NCBI GenBank assembly: GCA_009773555.1
Contig: WSXZ01000004.1
Coordinates: 48,560-112,559 of the forward strand
Length of the DNA: 64,000 nt
DNA from: Methylocystaceae bacterium
Lineage (GTDB): Bacteria; Pseudomonadota; Alphaproteobacteria; Rhizobiales; Beijerinckiaceae
Direction of reading: 5' to 3'
The first letter of the stretch is position 1, and each line of letters opens with the position of its first letter. Positions 48,395-58,341 of the stretch are shown piece by piece. A program made the position numbers and the translations under genes. The notes below the pieces were generated by a model. That model was not told where the DNA came from, did no database searches, and saw only the letters and a program-made list of their open reading frames with translations.

Positions 48395-49542
48395 CTCTTT
48401 GTCGCTCGCCATTGCGTGACCGCCATTGCTGGATCGAGCGCATGGAAGCGGCCGATCGGGCGCGCATGCGCTATCTGCAGATGTATGAGCTCGCCGCCCT
48501 TGTCGCGATAGGCGTCGGCAAGCAGCGACTGAGTCTCAATCGTTACGGCGTTGACGACGATGCGTCCGAAGCAAGGGAGCGCATCCCACGCAGCGGCGAG
48601 CGCCGCCGCATCGGCGCCGCCGCCGATGAAGATCGCCTGCGGCGTATCGAGTTCGGCGAGCGCTTGCGGCGCTTCGTCCGCGACGACGCGCAGATCCGGC
48701 ACGCCGAGCGACAGCGCGTTGCGCGCGATGCGCGCCGCACGTTCCATGTCCCGCTCAATAGCGATGGCGCGGTTTGCGGGATCGCTCAGCATCCATTCGA
48801 TGGCGACGGAGCCGGCGCCGGCGCCGACGTCCCACAGCAATTCGCCCTTGCGCGGCGCGAGCGCGGAGAGCGTCACGGCGCGGATGTCGCGCTTGGTGAG
48901 CTGCCCGTCATGCTCGCCGGCGTCAACTTCGACCGCGACCGTGTTGAGTGGCGCAATGTCATTGAGCGCGAATTCCTCTGCGCGGGCGTCGCGGACGCGC
49001 TCATGTGGACCGCCGAGCCGCTCGAGCACAAAGACGCGCGAGCCGCCCATGCCGCGCTCCGCGAGATGGCGCGCAAGGCGCGCAGGCGTCGACTCGTCCC
49101 AGGAGAGCGCGATAATTCGTGCGTTCGGCTGCAGATGCGGCGTCACACGCTCAAACGCGCGGCCGTGCAGTGAAAGCAGCGCACAGTCCTGCTGGCTCCA
49201 TTTGAGCCGCGCGGCCGCGAGTGAAAACGCCGAAGGCGCCGGAACGCAGAAAATTTCGTCTGGCGCGAGATGGCGCGCGATGAGATCGCCGACGCCGTAG
49301 AAGAAGGGATCGCCGGAAGCGAGAATGACTATGGGTTTACCGCGTTGGGCGAGAATGCGCGGCAAGGCGTCAGAGAGCGGCGAGGGCCACTGCAGGCGCT
49401 CCGCCGGCGCGTCGATCATCGCGAGATGGCGCGCGCCGCCGACGATCAGCGAGGCTTGCGCGACGAGCGCACGCGCCGCCGGCGTGAGAGCGTCGGGGCC
49501 GTCTTCGCCGAGGCCGATCAGCGACAGCCATGGCGCGTTCAT
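48391..49542 (-). CDS. cobL: precorrin-6Y C5,15-methyltransferase (decarboxylating)
   Basis: 383 residues, the fused form. The N-terminal half (CbiE-like, SLIGLGEDGPDALTPAARAL) is a tetrapyrrole methylase and the C-terminal half (CbiT-like, [20 protein letters not shown]) a Rossmann-type SAM methyltransferase. The enzyme methylates C5 and C15 and decarboxylates the acetate at C12. The start overlaps the cobJ stop by four bases. Confidence 0.95.
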   Translation of the reverse strand: MNAPWLSLIGLGEDGPDALTPAARALVAQASLIVGGARHLAMIDAPAERLQWPSPLSDALPRILAQRGKPIVILASGDPFFYGVGDLIARHLAPDEIFCVPAPSAFSLAAARLKWSQQDCALLSLHGRAFERVTPHLQPNARIIALSWDESTPARLARHLAERGMGGSRVFVLERLGGPHERVRDARAEEFALNDIAPLNTVAVEVDAGEHDGQLTKRDIRAVTLSALAPRKGELLWDVGAGAGSVAIEWMLSDPANRAIAIERDMERAARIARNALSLGVPDLRVVADEAPQALAELDTPQAIFIGGGADAAALAAAWDALPCFGRIVVNAVTIETQSLLADAYRDKGGELIHLQIAHARPIGRFHALDPAMAVTQWRATKR

Positions 49543-50291
49543 GTCGCCTTCCGCGACGTATAGACCCAGTCGCGCGCGCCCTCGCGAGCAATGCGCCGCG
49601 TGCCGCTGGCGCCGATGACGACAAGCGTCGACATGTCGACCTTGTCGCCCTCGGCTTCGTCGAGCCGCGTCAGAATGATCTCTTCGTTCTCGCGGCCGAC
49701 GGATTTCGCGAGGCCGACGAAAGTCTCGCCGGGAAGATGACGACGCAGCAGCGCAAAGGCGTCAGTAATGCGTGTCGGCCGCGCGCGCGACGCGGGATTA
49801 TATAACGCGATGACAAAGTCGCCTTGCGCCGCATGTTCCAGCCGCTTGGCGATGACGTCCCACGGCTTGAGATTGTCAGAGAGCGAGATCGCGCAAAAGT
49901 CATGGCCGAGCGGCGCGCCGAGCCGCGCCGCCGCCGCCTGCATCGCCGAAACGCCGGGCAGCACGCGAATATCGAGATCGCGCCACTCCCGCGGGCCGCA
50001 ATCGACCGCTTCGAACACCGCCGCCGCCATCGCGAAGACGCCGGGATCGCCGCCGGAGACGACGGCCACGCGGCGGCCCTGCGCGGCGCGCGCCAGCGCC
50101 TCCTGCGCGCGGTCGATTTCGACGCGGTTGTCGCTTGCAAGCCGCGTCTGCCCCGCGCGCTCGACAACGCGCGCAACGTAAGGCGCATAGCCGATAATGT
50201 CCTGCGCCGCGTCCAGCGCTTCTTGCGCCTCGTGAGTCAGCCATCGCGCGTCGGCCGGACCGAGGCCGACAATGTCGAGCGCGCCGCTCAA
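49539..50291 (-). CDS. cobJ: precorrin-3B C17-methyltransferase
   Basis: 250 residues, tetrapyrrole methylase fold. Signatures: DIVGLGPADARWLTHEAQEA at the N-terminus, AVVSGGDPGVFAMAAAVFEA and VIALYNPASRARPTRITDAF. It contracts the ring while methylating C17, acting on precorrin-3B made by CobG. Four-base overlaps link it to cobI upstream and cobL downstream. Confidence 0.95.
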   Translation of the reverse strand: MSGALDIVGLGPADARWLTHEAQEALDAAQDIIGYAPYVARVVERAGQTRLASDNRVEIDRAQEALARAAQGRRVAVVSGGDPGVFAMAAAVFEAVDCGPREWRDLDIRVLPGVSAMQAAAARLGAPLGHDFCAISLSDNLKPWDVIAKRLEHAAQGDFVIALYNPASRARPTRITDAFALLRRHLPGETFVGLAKSVGRENEEIILTRLDEAEGDKVDMSTLVVIGASGTRRIAREGARDWVYTSRKAT

Positions 50292-51052
50292 GGGCGCCGG
50301 CCTCGCCCCGGCACAAGCGCCATCGAGAAATAGGGCGCCTCGTCGTCGCGCTTGTCGGAAAAGCGCATGATCTTTTCGCCGGGCATCGCGCCGCGTTCGA
50401 CATAGATCGCGCGATCGATGACGCCGGCGCGAGTCATGGCGCGGCGGAGCTTGGCGAAATTGCCGCCAAGCTTCATCACCACCGCGGCGTCGGTTTCGGC
50501 GAGGCGTGACGCAAGCCTGTCTTCATCGAGCGTCGCCGGCAGAACGGTGAGAATGTCGTCGCCCCAGGCCATCGGCTGGCGCGCCGCGGCGAAACATCCC
50601 GACATGCCGGAGACGCCGGCGCAAATCTCGATGCGAAAGCGCGCGTCAAGTCGCGCGAACATATGCATGAAGGAGCCGTAAAGCAGCGGATCACCTTCGC
50701 AGAGCAGCGTCACGTCCCGGCCGGCTTCGAGCACTGCGCGAATGCGCATAACGCAATCTTCATAGAAGTGCTGAAGCGACGAGACATATTCCGGCTGATC
50801 GAAAGGAATCTCCGTTGTCACCGGATAGAGCAGCGCGATCTCTTCGCAACCCGGCGCGAGATAGGGCGCGGCGATCGCGCGCGCGTGGCTTGCGCGTCCG
50901 CGCTTGGCGAAGAAGGCGACGACGTTCGCCGCGCCGATGAGGCGCGCAGCCTTCACCGTCACAAGCTCCGGATCGCCGGGACCGAGTCCGACGCCGATCA
51001 GCGCGCCGAGCGTCGCGACGGCTTCATGCGATGTCGAGGCGAGCGCGTTCAT
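50288..51052 (-). CDS. cobI: precorrin-2 C20-methyltransferase
   Basis: 254 residues, tetrapyrrole methylase fold. LIGVGLGPGDPELVTVKAAR at the start and LLCEGDPLLYGSFMHMFARL in the middle identify CobI. It methylates C20 of precorrin-2, the branch-point from siroheme. The ATG overlaps the stop of the cobG-cobH fusion gene. Confidence 0.95.
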   Translation of the reverse strand: MNALASTSHEAVATLGALIGVGLGPGDPELVTVKAARLIGAANVVAFFAKRGRASHARAIAAPYLAPGCEEIALLYPVTTEIPFDQPEYVSSLQHFYEDCVMRIRAVLEAGRDVTLLCEGDPLLYGSFMHMFARLDARFRIEICAGVSGMSGCFAAARQPMAWGDDILTVLPATLDEDRLASRLAETDAAVVMKLGGNFAKLRRAMTRAGVIDRAIYVERGAMPGEKIMRFSDKRDDEAPYFSMALVPGRGRRP

Positions 51053-52830
51053 TCCTGCTCGCTCGCCAGCGCATTGATGGCGGCGGCGGCCATGGCGCTG
51101 CCGCCTTTGCGGCCCTTTACGATCACGAAGGGAACGCGGCCGTATTCGCGCAGCGCGTCCTTCGATTCCGCCGCGCCGACGAAGCCGACGGGCATGCCGA
51201 TGATGGCGGCCGGAGGCGCCGCGCCTTCATCGATCATCTCGAGGAGGCGGTAGAGCGCGGTCGGCGCATTGCCGATCGCGACCAATGCGCCATCCATACG
51301 ATTGCGCCACAGCTCCAGCGCCGCGGCGCTGCGCGTGGTGCCGATCTCGGCGGCGAGCGCCGGCACGCGCGGCTCGAGCAGCGTGCAGACCACCTGGTTC
51401 TCCGCCGGCAGACGTGAACGGGTGACGCCATGCGCGACCATGTTGGAGTCGCATAGGATCGGCGCGCCCTTCTGCAGCGCGTCACGCGCCGCCGCGACGA
51501 AATCCGGCGAGAATTCGATGTCGTCGGCGAGTTCCACCATGCCGCAGGCGTGGATCATGCGCACGGCGATCTTTTCCTGCTCGGGCGTGAAACGCGAGAG
51601 ATTCGACTCGGCGCGAATGGTTGCAAAAGAGCGCGCATAAATCTGCGCGCCTTCGTGGATATAGTCGAAGCGGCGGCTCATTGCGTCCCGCATGACGGCC
51701 TCGAATGTCAGTGATCTGAAGCGCGGCGCGCCGTCGGCGCCGGCGTTCTCGATGAGATCGAACCCTTCAGCGCAGGCAAGCAGCGTGACTGGAGAGGCGC
51801 TCTGCCGGGCGCAGCCTTTCGCGCAACCCGAAAGATGCAAGCCCACGCCATCAGCGCCGACGATCTTTTGCGCCAGCGCCGCGAAATCCATGACATGCGC
51901 GCGCGTCTCGGCGGTCGCCTGCGGACATTCCGGCGCGCCGGGACAGGCGATGACGGCAAGGCGTTTGTCGTCTGCCGATGTGATGAAGTCGCGGTTTTCC
52001 GCGCGCGAGACGACGCTTCGGGCGTTGTCTTCATCGAGCGTGACGATCAGCAAGGCGCGCCATGGCGTGAGGCGCAGTTCGCCTGTTCCCTCGCATTGCG
52101 CAAAGTCGGCGACGGCGGCGAGTTCATCTGCGCGCCAGCGGCCGAAAGGCGCGCCGACGCCGGCGAAAGCGACGGCGCCGCGGCGCTGCGCGCCAAAAAT
52201 TTGCGACCATCGCGCAGGCGCGGGCGCTTCCTTGCAGAAGCGCATGACGAATCCGGCCGCGCGTGGCAGCGCGTCGGCGCCGAGCGCCTCGACCAGCGTG
52301 CGGACGCGCCTGAAGCTATTCGCATGACGGTCACGCAGCTCCACGAAGGCGCGTGCAAAGCGCAACGCCACGTCGAGCGCGTCATCGGTCGCGACGACTA
52401 CGGCGCGATTGGAAACGCCAGCGATGCGAATTGCGACGTCGCCGTTTGCAATCGCTTCGATCCGAATGTCGGCCTCGACGTCGGCAAGCGACAGCGCGCC
52501 GCCATCATCGAGAAGAAACAAAAATTTCGGCGGAAGCGCGCGCAGCGCGCCATCGCGCTGTAGCTCAGCGGCGAGCTGCGCCGCCATGGCGTTTGCGTCG
52601 AAAGCGCCAGCGACGAGTCCGGCGAGCGGCGACGTGATGACATTCGTGACGCGTTCCGCGTCGGCGCTCGGCGCGAGCATGCCGATCGCCTCGAGGCTCC
52701 GCAGGGCTTCGGCGATCGTCGCCTCGCTGATTCCGCGCAGCTGCAATTGCGCGCGCTGCGAGAGATCAATCAGCCCATTGCCGCAGCTGTCCGCAATTCT
52801 CGCGATCTCGCGGGCCTGCGCCGCGCTCAT
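51049..52830 (-). CDS. cobG-cobH: fused precorrin-3B synthase / precorrin-8X methylmutase (CobG-CobH)
   Basis: 593 residues from ATG 52830 (ATGA overlap with the end of cobN). Residues 1 to ~385 are CobG, a sulfite-reductase-like oxygenase with 4Fe-4S ligands in ACPGAPECPQA and SGCAKGCARQ. Residues ~386-593 are CobH (FDYIHEGAQIYARSFATIRA), with the catalytic histidine in VRMIHACGMVELADD. No stop or frame change separates the two, so one polypeptide does two steps. The N-terminus starts at MSAAQAREIARIADSCGNGL, without the usual CPG...GDG segment of CobG; the longer upstream frame does not supply it. Confidence 0.9.
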   Translation of the reverse strand: MSAAQAREIARIADSCGNGLIDLSQRAQLQLRGISEATIAEALRSLEAIGMLAPSADAERVTNVITSPLAGLVAGAFDANAMAAQLAAELQRDGALRALPPKFLFLLDDGGALSLADVEADIRIEAIANGDVAIRIAGVSNRAVVVATDDALDVALRFARAFVELRDRHANSFRRVRTLVEALGADALPRAAGFVMRFCKEAPAPARWSQIFGAQRRGAVAFAGVGAPFGRWRADELAAVADFAQCEGTGELRLTPWRALLIVTLDEDNARSVVSRAENRDFITSADDKRLAVIACPGAPECPQATAETRAHVMDFAALAQKIVGADGVGLHLSGCAKGCARQSASPVTLLACAEGFDLIENAGADGAPRFRSLTFEAVMRDAMSRRFDYIHEGAQIYARSFATIRAESNLSRFTPEQEKIAVRMIHACGMVELADDIEFSPDFVAAARDALQKGAPILCDSNMVAHGVTRSRLPAENQVVCTLLEPRVPALAAEIGTTRSAAALELWRNRMDGALVAIGNAPTALYRLLEMIDEGAAPPAAIIGMPVGFVGAAESKDALREYGRVPFVIVKGRKGGSAMAAAAINALASEQE

Positions 52831-55800
52831 GCGCGAGCCGACCGCTCGGCTGCAAGACGCTCTCCCTCTTGGCGTTCCAAATCGCTTAAGGCGCCGCGCA
52901 CGCTGTTGCGTTGCGTCTTCCACAAGCCGCGCGCGAGCGCTTCGCTAAAAACCCGTGCGATTGCGGTGAGCGCGCGGGGATTCTCCATAGCAAGAAAATC
53001 CCGTGTCGCATCATCGCCTAAGGTGGCGTCAAAAGCGAGATCGAATTGCGCGTCGCTAATGAGGCCGCTTGTCGCGGCGAAAGCACAGAGATTGTCTATC
53101 GTCTCGGCGATTTCGCCGGCGCCGCGGTGGCCGTGCCGCTTCTGGCCTTGCAGCCATTGGGGATTGGCGAGCCGCATGCGCAGGACGCGCGCGATTTCGT
53201 CTTTCAGAGCGCGCGGCCGTAACCGTTCCGGCCGCGTCGCATCGATATGCACCAAATCGGCGTCGCCGCCAAGCATGGCGTTGGCGGCGGCAAAGCCCCC
53301 TTCGTAATCGGCGAAGGCGGGTCCGATCAGAACGTCGACTTCCGCCATGTCTTGCACATGGACATGCGCATCGGCGTCAGCGACGCGCGCGCTGAACGCC
53401 GCGACGGCCTCATTGCTTTCGCCCGCGCGATCATAGGCGTGACCTGCGGCGCAAAGATAGGCGCGCGCAAGATCGTCGCGGTCCGACCAATCGCCACGCA
53501 GCGCGCGATCGCTCACGCCAAGGCCGTAAGAGCCGTCAGCGGCGCCGAAGACGCGGCGCAGATCTTCCCTCGTTTTCAGCGGATTGATCTCAGCGTCTTC
53601 ATCGCGCGTGGCGACCGCGCGCACGGCGTCGTCAAACAGCGCGATGAGATTTCCGAACATGTCGCGGAACAGCCCCGAGACCTGCAGCGTCACGTCGACG
53701 CGTGGAAACTCCAGCCGCGCCTGCGGCAGAATTTCAAAGCCGATGACGCGCGCGCTCGCCGTGTCCCAACGCGGCGCGACGCCGAGAAGCGCGAGCGCTT
53801 GCGCGAAATCCTCGCCGCCGGTGCGGATCGTCGCGCTGCCCCACAGGTCGAGCATGATATGGCGCGGGAATTCGCCATGCAGTTGCGCGTGACGCGTCAT
53901 CACCTCGGCCGCGGCGCGTCGACCAATGTCATAGGCCGTTTGCGTGGGCGCATGGCGCGGATCGATGCAATAAAGATTGCGGCCGGTCGGCAGAACGTCG
54001 GCGCGTCCGCGCGATGGGGCGCCGGCGGGGCCGGGCTCGACGAAACGGCCGGCAAGCGCGGCGATGAGCGCCTGGCGTTCGGCGCGCGCACAGGCGCCGC
54101 GCGCAGGATCCGCGTCTGAATCTTCTTCGGCGCGCCCGAAGACATGGAGTCCGTCGCCGATGCGCATGTCCTTGAGGTCGCACATCCAGGCGTCGAGGCG
54201 CGTCAATGTCTCGGCGATGTCCATGTCGCGCGAGACGCCGCATTCCGCCGCAAGACCGCTGCGCTCGGCTTCGTCGATGATCGCGCCGGCGATGAGTTTC
54301 GCGCGGCGCGCGTCGAGCGCGCTCGCCGTCGCATATTCATCGAGCAGCGTTTCGACTTTCGCTGCCGCGTCGAACAGTTCGCCGTCAACGAGCGGCGGCG
54401 TCAGATGACCGATGGTCACGGCGCATGTGCGGCGCTTCGCCTGCGCGGCCTCGCCGGGATCGTTGACGATAAATGGATAGATGAGCGGCGTCGGGCCAAG
54501 CACGACTTCCGGCGCGCACGCCTCCGACAGCATGACCGATTTGCCGGGAAGCCATTCGAGCGTGCCATGCGCGCCAAGATGAATGAGCGCGTCGATCTCT
54601 CGCACATGCCGGAGCCAGAGATAAAAGGCGACATAGGCGTGACGCGGCGGGCGCTGCACATCGTGATAGCTCTCGTAACGCTCCGTGCGCGCGCCGCGAT
54701 CGGGCTGCAGCGCGACGATGAGCTTGCCGGCTTCGAGACAGGAAAAGCGGAAGGCGCCGTCGACGACGGCAGGATCATCCTGCGGCGCGCCCCAGGCGTC
54801 GTTGACGCTCGCGATGAAGTCGGGTGGAAGGGCGGAAAGCCAAGCGCGGTAATCAGCAAGCGAGACTTCGATGAGGAACGTTCGGTCTTCCAGATCACGC
54901 AGCAAAGATGACGCGCGTTCCCCTCTCCCGCTTGCGGGAGAGGGTGGCCCGGCGAAGCCGGGTCGGGAGAAGCGGGAGAAGGAGATCGCGCTCAGAGTCG
55001 ACGCCAACGTCATATCCCGCATCGATCAACGCCGAGACGATCTCATGCACGCTCGCTTCCGCGTCGAGGCCGATGGCGTAGCCGGCGCGGCCGCGCCGCG
55101 CCGGATAATCCGAAAGAATGAGCGCGAGGCTCTTGTCTGCATTGGGCTTGCGGCGCAGCCGCGCCCAATTCAACGCGAGGTCTGCGACAAAGTCGATGCG
55201 CGAGCGTTCCGGCGCGTGGCGTGTCTCGGCGAATTGCGCGGCAAGGCGCAGCGGCGCTTCCTCCTTAAAGGAAATCGCGCGCGTAAAGATGCGCCCGTCA
55301 ACTTCCGGCAAGACGACATTCATGGCGAGATCGGCGCCGTTCGCGCCGCGCATCGAGGCGGCCCATGCTTCCCGCGAAGAGGTTGCAAGAGCGACTTGCA
55401 GCACCGGCGCGTCGGCGCAATCGAGCACGCTTCCCGCATCGCGCCGCGCCGAAAAAGCCGTGGCGTTGAGGATGACGTCGGGCGCGAACGCCTCAAGCGC
55501 GCGCGACACGAACGCTTCGCTCTCCGCCTCCTTCAGGCTCGCGACATAGATCGTGTCAACCGCGAATCCTCGCTCAGCCAGCGCGTCGGCGAGCGCGACG
55601 ATCGGCGCGACGTCATCGGCGAGGAACATGGCGCGATAGAAAACGATCGTCGCGCGTAAATCGCCGCCGGCGCGGCAGGCAACCTCCAATCGTCCGGCGC
55701 TGGCGACGGGAGCGCTTTCGCGCCACTGCGCCGGATGGCCGGCAAGAGTCGCGGCATAGCCGAGGAATGAACGCAGATTGTCGGGACCGCCGTCCTGAAA

Positions 55801-56223
55801 GAAGCGCCAAATTTGATTGAGCGTCTCCACGCCGAGCGTCGACGCCTGCTTTAGGCGCGCGTCGTCATGGGCGTCGCCGGGCGTGATTGCCAGGGCGATT
55901 CCCTTCGCGCGCGCAAGCGTCTCGAGCTGCTCGACGCCATAGGGCCAATAGTCCTTGCCGCCGAGCAGCCGCACGACGATCAGCCGCGCATGTCGCGCCA
56001 CAGTGTCGAGATAGAGATCGACGGAGTAGGGGTGCTTCAATTGCGCAAGCGACGCGCAGCGAAAGCTCGGGAGAGTCGCGCCGCTTTGCTCATAGAGCCG
56101 CGCCAGCAGCCGCAGCTCGGAATCCGAAAAAGACAGAAACACGATCTTCGCGGGAGATTGTCCAAGATCGACGGCGGCGCCGGCGTCGTCGAGATTATGG
56201 AGATCGCGCGGGAGAAGATGCAT
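52827..56223 (-). pseudogene. cobN: cobaltochelatase subunit CobN, frame broken by a REP-like repeat
   Basis: Two frames make up one CobN of about 1170 residues: 56223-54895 (442 codons, ending in repeat-coded residues) and a second frame resuming near 54917 with SSLLRDLEDRTFLIEVSLAD and ending at 52827. Family blocks are present on both sides (KDYWPYGVEQLETLARAKGI; IDALIHLGAHGTLEWLPGKS). The break falls in the palindrome at 54921-54980, between ERDLL and LLRDLE; the frames differ by one base, as from a 3n+1 insertion. CobN with CobST inserts cobalt into hydrogenobyrinate diamide. Function may be lost, or a sequence error in the hairpin may be responsible. Confidence 0.88.
54921..54980. repeat. 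REP-like palindrome inside cobN
   Basis: First a perfect 11-bp hairpin CCCTCTCCCGC-TT-GCGGGAGAGGG (54921-54944), then CCCGGC-GAA-GCCGGG (54948-54962), then a GGGAGAAGCGGGAG half. The same type of unit occurs between genes at 16470 and 19060. It coincides with the point where the cobN frame changes. Confidence 0.85.
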
Positions 56224-56229
56224 GGCGCT

Positions 56230-57261
56230 TCACGGCTGCGCCAGCGTCGCGATCACCGCGTCGCGATTGAGGCCTTTCTCGCCGATGATCACGACGCGAC
56301 TCATGCGCGGCTCATCGGGCTTCCAGGCCCGATCGAAATGATGCTCGATGCGCGCGCCGACGCCTTGCACGAGCAGGCGCATCGGCTTGCCGACGACTTC
56401 AACGAATCCCTTGATGCGCAGCACGTCATGCGCGCGCGCCGCTTCGGCGAGTCGCGCGACCAGCGCGGCCGGATCCTTGATCGCCGAGAGAGACACGACG
56501 AAACTGTCGAAGTCGTCATGGTCATGTCCGGGCTCGGCGTCATGATGCGACGGACGGGTCGCGAGATCATCCTCCGCCGCCGCCGAAAGGCCGAGCAGCA
56601 CGAGAGGATCGACGCGCCCTCCGCTGGCGCGCACGATCTTCGCCGATTTTCGAGCGCCGAGCGCCAGACGATCCGCGACGCCCTGTTCTTCGTCGGCGCC
56701 CAGCAGATCGGTCTTGTTGAGGATGATGAGATCGGCGCAGGCGAGCTGATCTTCGAACACTTCTTCAAGCGGATTGTCGTGATCGATCGTCTGTGTGTCT
56801 TCGCGCTCCTTGGCGATCGCCTCGAGATCGTCGGCGAAACGGCCCTCCGCGACTGCCTTGCCGTCGATGACGGCGATGACGCCGTCGACGGTCAGCTTCG
56901 AGCGGATCGCCGGCCAATCGAACGCCTTGACCAGCGGTTTGGGCAGCGCCAGTCCCGAGGTTTCGATGATGATGTGATCGGGACGCTTTTCATGCGCGAG
57001 CAGCGCTTCGATCGCCGGGATGAAATCGTCGGCGACGGTGCAGCACAGACAGCCGTTGGCGAGTTCGACGATGTTTTCTTCCGGGCAGTTTTCGACGCCG
57101 CAGGCGCGCAGGATTTCGCCGTCGACGCCGACGTCGCCGAATTCATTGATGACGAGCGCGAGGCGTCGACCCTTGGCGTTTTCGAGAACGTGACGAATAA
57201 GCGTCGTTTTCCCCGCGCCAAGGAAGCCGGTGATAATCGTTGCAGGGATTTTGGCGCTCAT
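56230..57261 (-). CDS. cobW: CobW GTPase / metallochaperone
   Basis: 343 residues, G3E GTPase family. Walker A GFLGAGKTTLIRH is at residues ~12-24, the metal-binding GCLCC motif is near residue 70 (ELANGCLCCTVADDF), and a histidine/aspartate-rich loop (SHHDAEPGHDHDDFD) is in the second half. It is thought to deliver cobalt to CobNST; here it sits 6 bases upstream of cobN, which supports this. Its start overlaps the cbtA stop by four bases. Confidence 0.93.
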   Translation of the reverse strand: MSAKIPATIITGFLGAGKTTLIRHVLENAKGRRLALVINEFGDVGVDGEILRACGVENCPEENIVELANGCLCCTVADDFIPAIEALLAHEKRPDHIIIETSGLALPKPLVKAFDWPAIRSKLTVDGVIAVIDGKAVAEGRFADDLEAIAKEREDTQTIDHDNPLEEVFEDQLACADLIILNKTDLLGADEEQGVADRLALGARKSAKIVRASGGRVDPLVLLGLSAAAEDDLATRPSHHDAEPGHDHDDFDSFVVSLSAIKDPAALVARLAEAARAHDVLRIKGFVEVVGKPMRLLVQGVGARIEHHFDRAWKPDEPRMSRVVIIGEKGLNRDAVIATLAQP

Positions 57262-57905
57262 GAGAGTTCCTGTTGGCGCGACTGGAGTCGCCAGACGAGA
57301 CCGGCGAGCGCGCCGGCGAGCGCCCAGCTGATCGCCTGCACGGCGAGAGAGGCGGCCGCGAAGCGCGCGGCGAGCTCCGCGGGCGCCGTGCTCTCGGGCG
57401 TCGCGGGCTGCGGCGCGAAGAAATGCGGCAGGGCGATCAGCGCGACGCCGGCGATCTTCGCCGCGGTCGAGTCAAGCCGCAACAAGGCGAAGAGTCCGGC
57501 GCCGGTCGACAGCGCGGTCGCAAGCCACCAGATCTGGCGCGCGGCGAGTTCGGTTTCCGCCATGCCGGGAAGCTGCGGCGCGAGGCCGAGACTCGTCGCG
57601 AGCCCCGTCGCGGCGAAGGCGCAGGCGCCCCAGAGCGCGGCGCGGCGCGGCGCGATGGCGTCGCCAGAGAGAAGCATCGCCGCGAGCAGGATGAGCGCGT
57701 AGCCGATCGAGACGGCGATCGTCGCGGCGCTGGTCGCCGCCGTGCGGCTCAGGCCGGAAAGCGCTGCGCCCGCGTCGGCGCTGTCATGTGCATGCTGCGC
57801 CGCCTCAAAGACCTCGGCGGCGAGGATCAGCGGCGTCGTGGTGAAGTGCTGCAGGGCCGCGACCGCAAGCCCGGCGACAAGGCCGGCGATGAGGCCGGTC
57901 GTCAA
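57258..57905 (-). CDS. cbtA: CbtA cobalt transporter subunit
   Basis: 215 residues with about five transmembrane segments, including LIAGLVAGLAVAALQHFTTT and IAVSIGYALILLAAMLLSGD, and histidines in EAAQHAHDSADAG and ALPHFFAPQP. CbtA works with the small CbtB as a predicted B12-regulated cobalt uptake system in the inner membrane. It follows cbtB by 11 bases and overlaps cobW. Confidence 0.9.
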   Translation of the reverse strand: MTTGLIAGLVAGLAVAALQHFTTTPLILAAEVFEAAQHAHDSADAGAALSGLSRTAATSAATIAVSIGYALILLAAMLLSGDAIAPRRAALWGACAFAATGLATSLGLAPQLPGMAETELAARQIWWLATALSTGAGLFALLRLDSTAAKIAGVALIALPHFFAPQPATPESTAPAELAARFAAASLAVQAISWALAGALAGLVWRLQSRQQELS

Positions 57906-57916
57906 AATGTTGCGGC

Positions 57917-58102
57917 CTAGTGACAGGGGAAGGAGAGCGCGTGGCGCGTGTCATGCGCCGCGTCATGCACGCTTTCTGGATAGGCGAAGCCCGCGAGCCA
58001 AACGAGTCCGAAGCCGAGAGTGAGCGCAACAACGGCGGCCTTCAGCGCCTCAAGTCTCGAAGAGGGGAGGGCGGCGGCGTTGGCGGATGATTTGGCGTTC
58101 AT
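57917..58102 (-). CDS. cbtB: CbtB cobalt transporter subunit
   Basis: 61 residues. One transmembrane segment (LKAAVVALTLGFGLVWLAGF) is followed by a histidine-bearing C-terminus (SVHDAAHDTRHALSFPCH), the CbtB hallmark for binding cobalt. The ATG at 58102 has GGGAG 9 bases upstream. It is the first gene after the cobalamin riboswitch, the usual place of cbtB. Confidence 0.92.
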   Translation of the reverse strand: MNAKSSANAAALPSSRLEALKAAVVALTLGFGLVWLAGFAYPESVHDAAHDTRHALSFPCH

Positions 58103-58165
58103 ATCGGTCTCCCTGCCGCCCCACCGGCGGCGATGCGATGCGCGCGGCGATCGTAAGCGATCGCC

Positions 58166-58325
58166 AGACGGCAGGTCTCCTGGCTCCCGGCTCGTCGGAC
58201 CGCGCCGCCTTCCCAAGCGTTCAAGCTCAGTGGCGGATGGCGCGGGCCTCGCCGGCTACAGTTGCGGGGGCAGCCGCGGATAGGGGCGTAATGCCCGCGC
58301 CGCGTTCCCTTTTCACTTCTTGCGA
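58166..58325 (-). promoter_or_regulatory. cobalamin riboswitch
   Basis: Read on the minus strand it has all conserved parts in order: AAAAGGGAA near 58310, GGCTGCCCCCGCAACTGTAG near 58265, the B12 box (GCCACTGAGC...GGGAAGGC) around 58208-58237, and the 3' GGGAGCCAGGAGACCTGCC ending near 58170. Downstream, the CGGCAGGGAG around the cbtB ribosome site can pair with CCTGCCG at the riboswitch end, suggesting control of translation. It should switch the whole operon off when cobalamin is plentiful. Confidence 0.95.
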
Positions 58326-58341
58326 AGGACCGTCTCGACTA

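Noticed and set aside
52831..52923. Upstream extension of the cobG-cobH frame to an ATG at 52923
   Set aside because: It would overlap cobN by 97 bases, and the added 31 residues do not resemble the CobG N-terminus; the ATGA overlap at 52830 fits the pattern of the operon.
55867..57702. 611-codon open frame on the plus strand over cobN and cobW
   Set aside because: It is antisense to two well-supported genes and its composition (Arg, Asp, His runs) is that of a GC-driven shadow.
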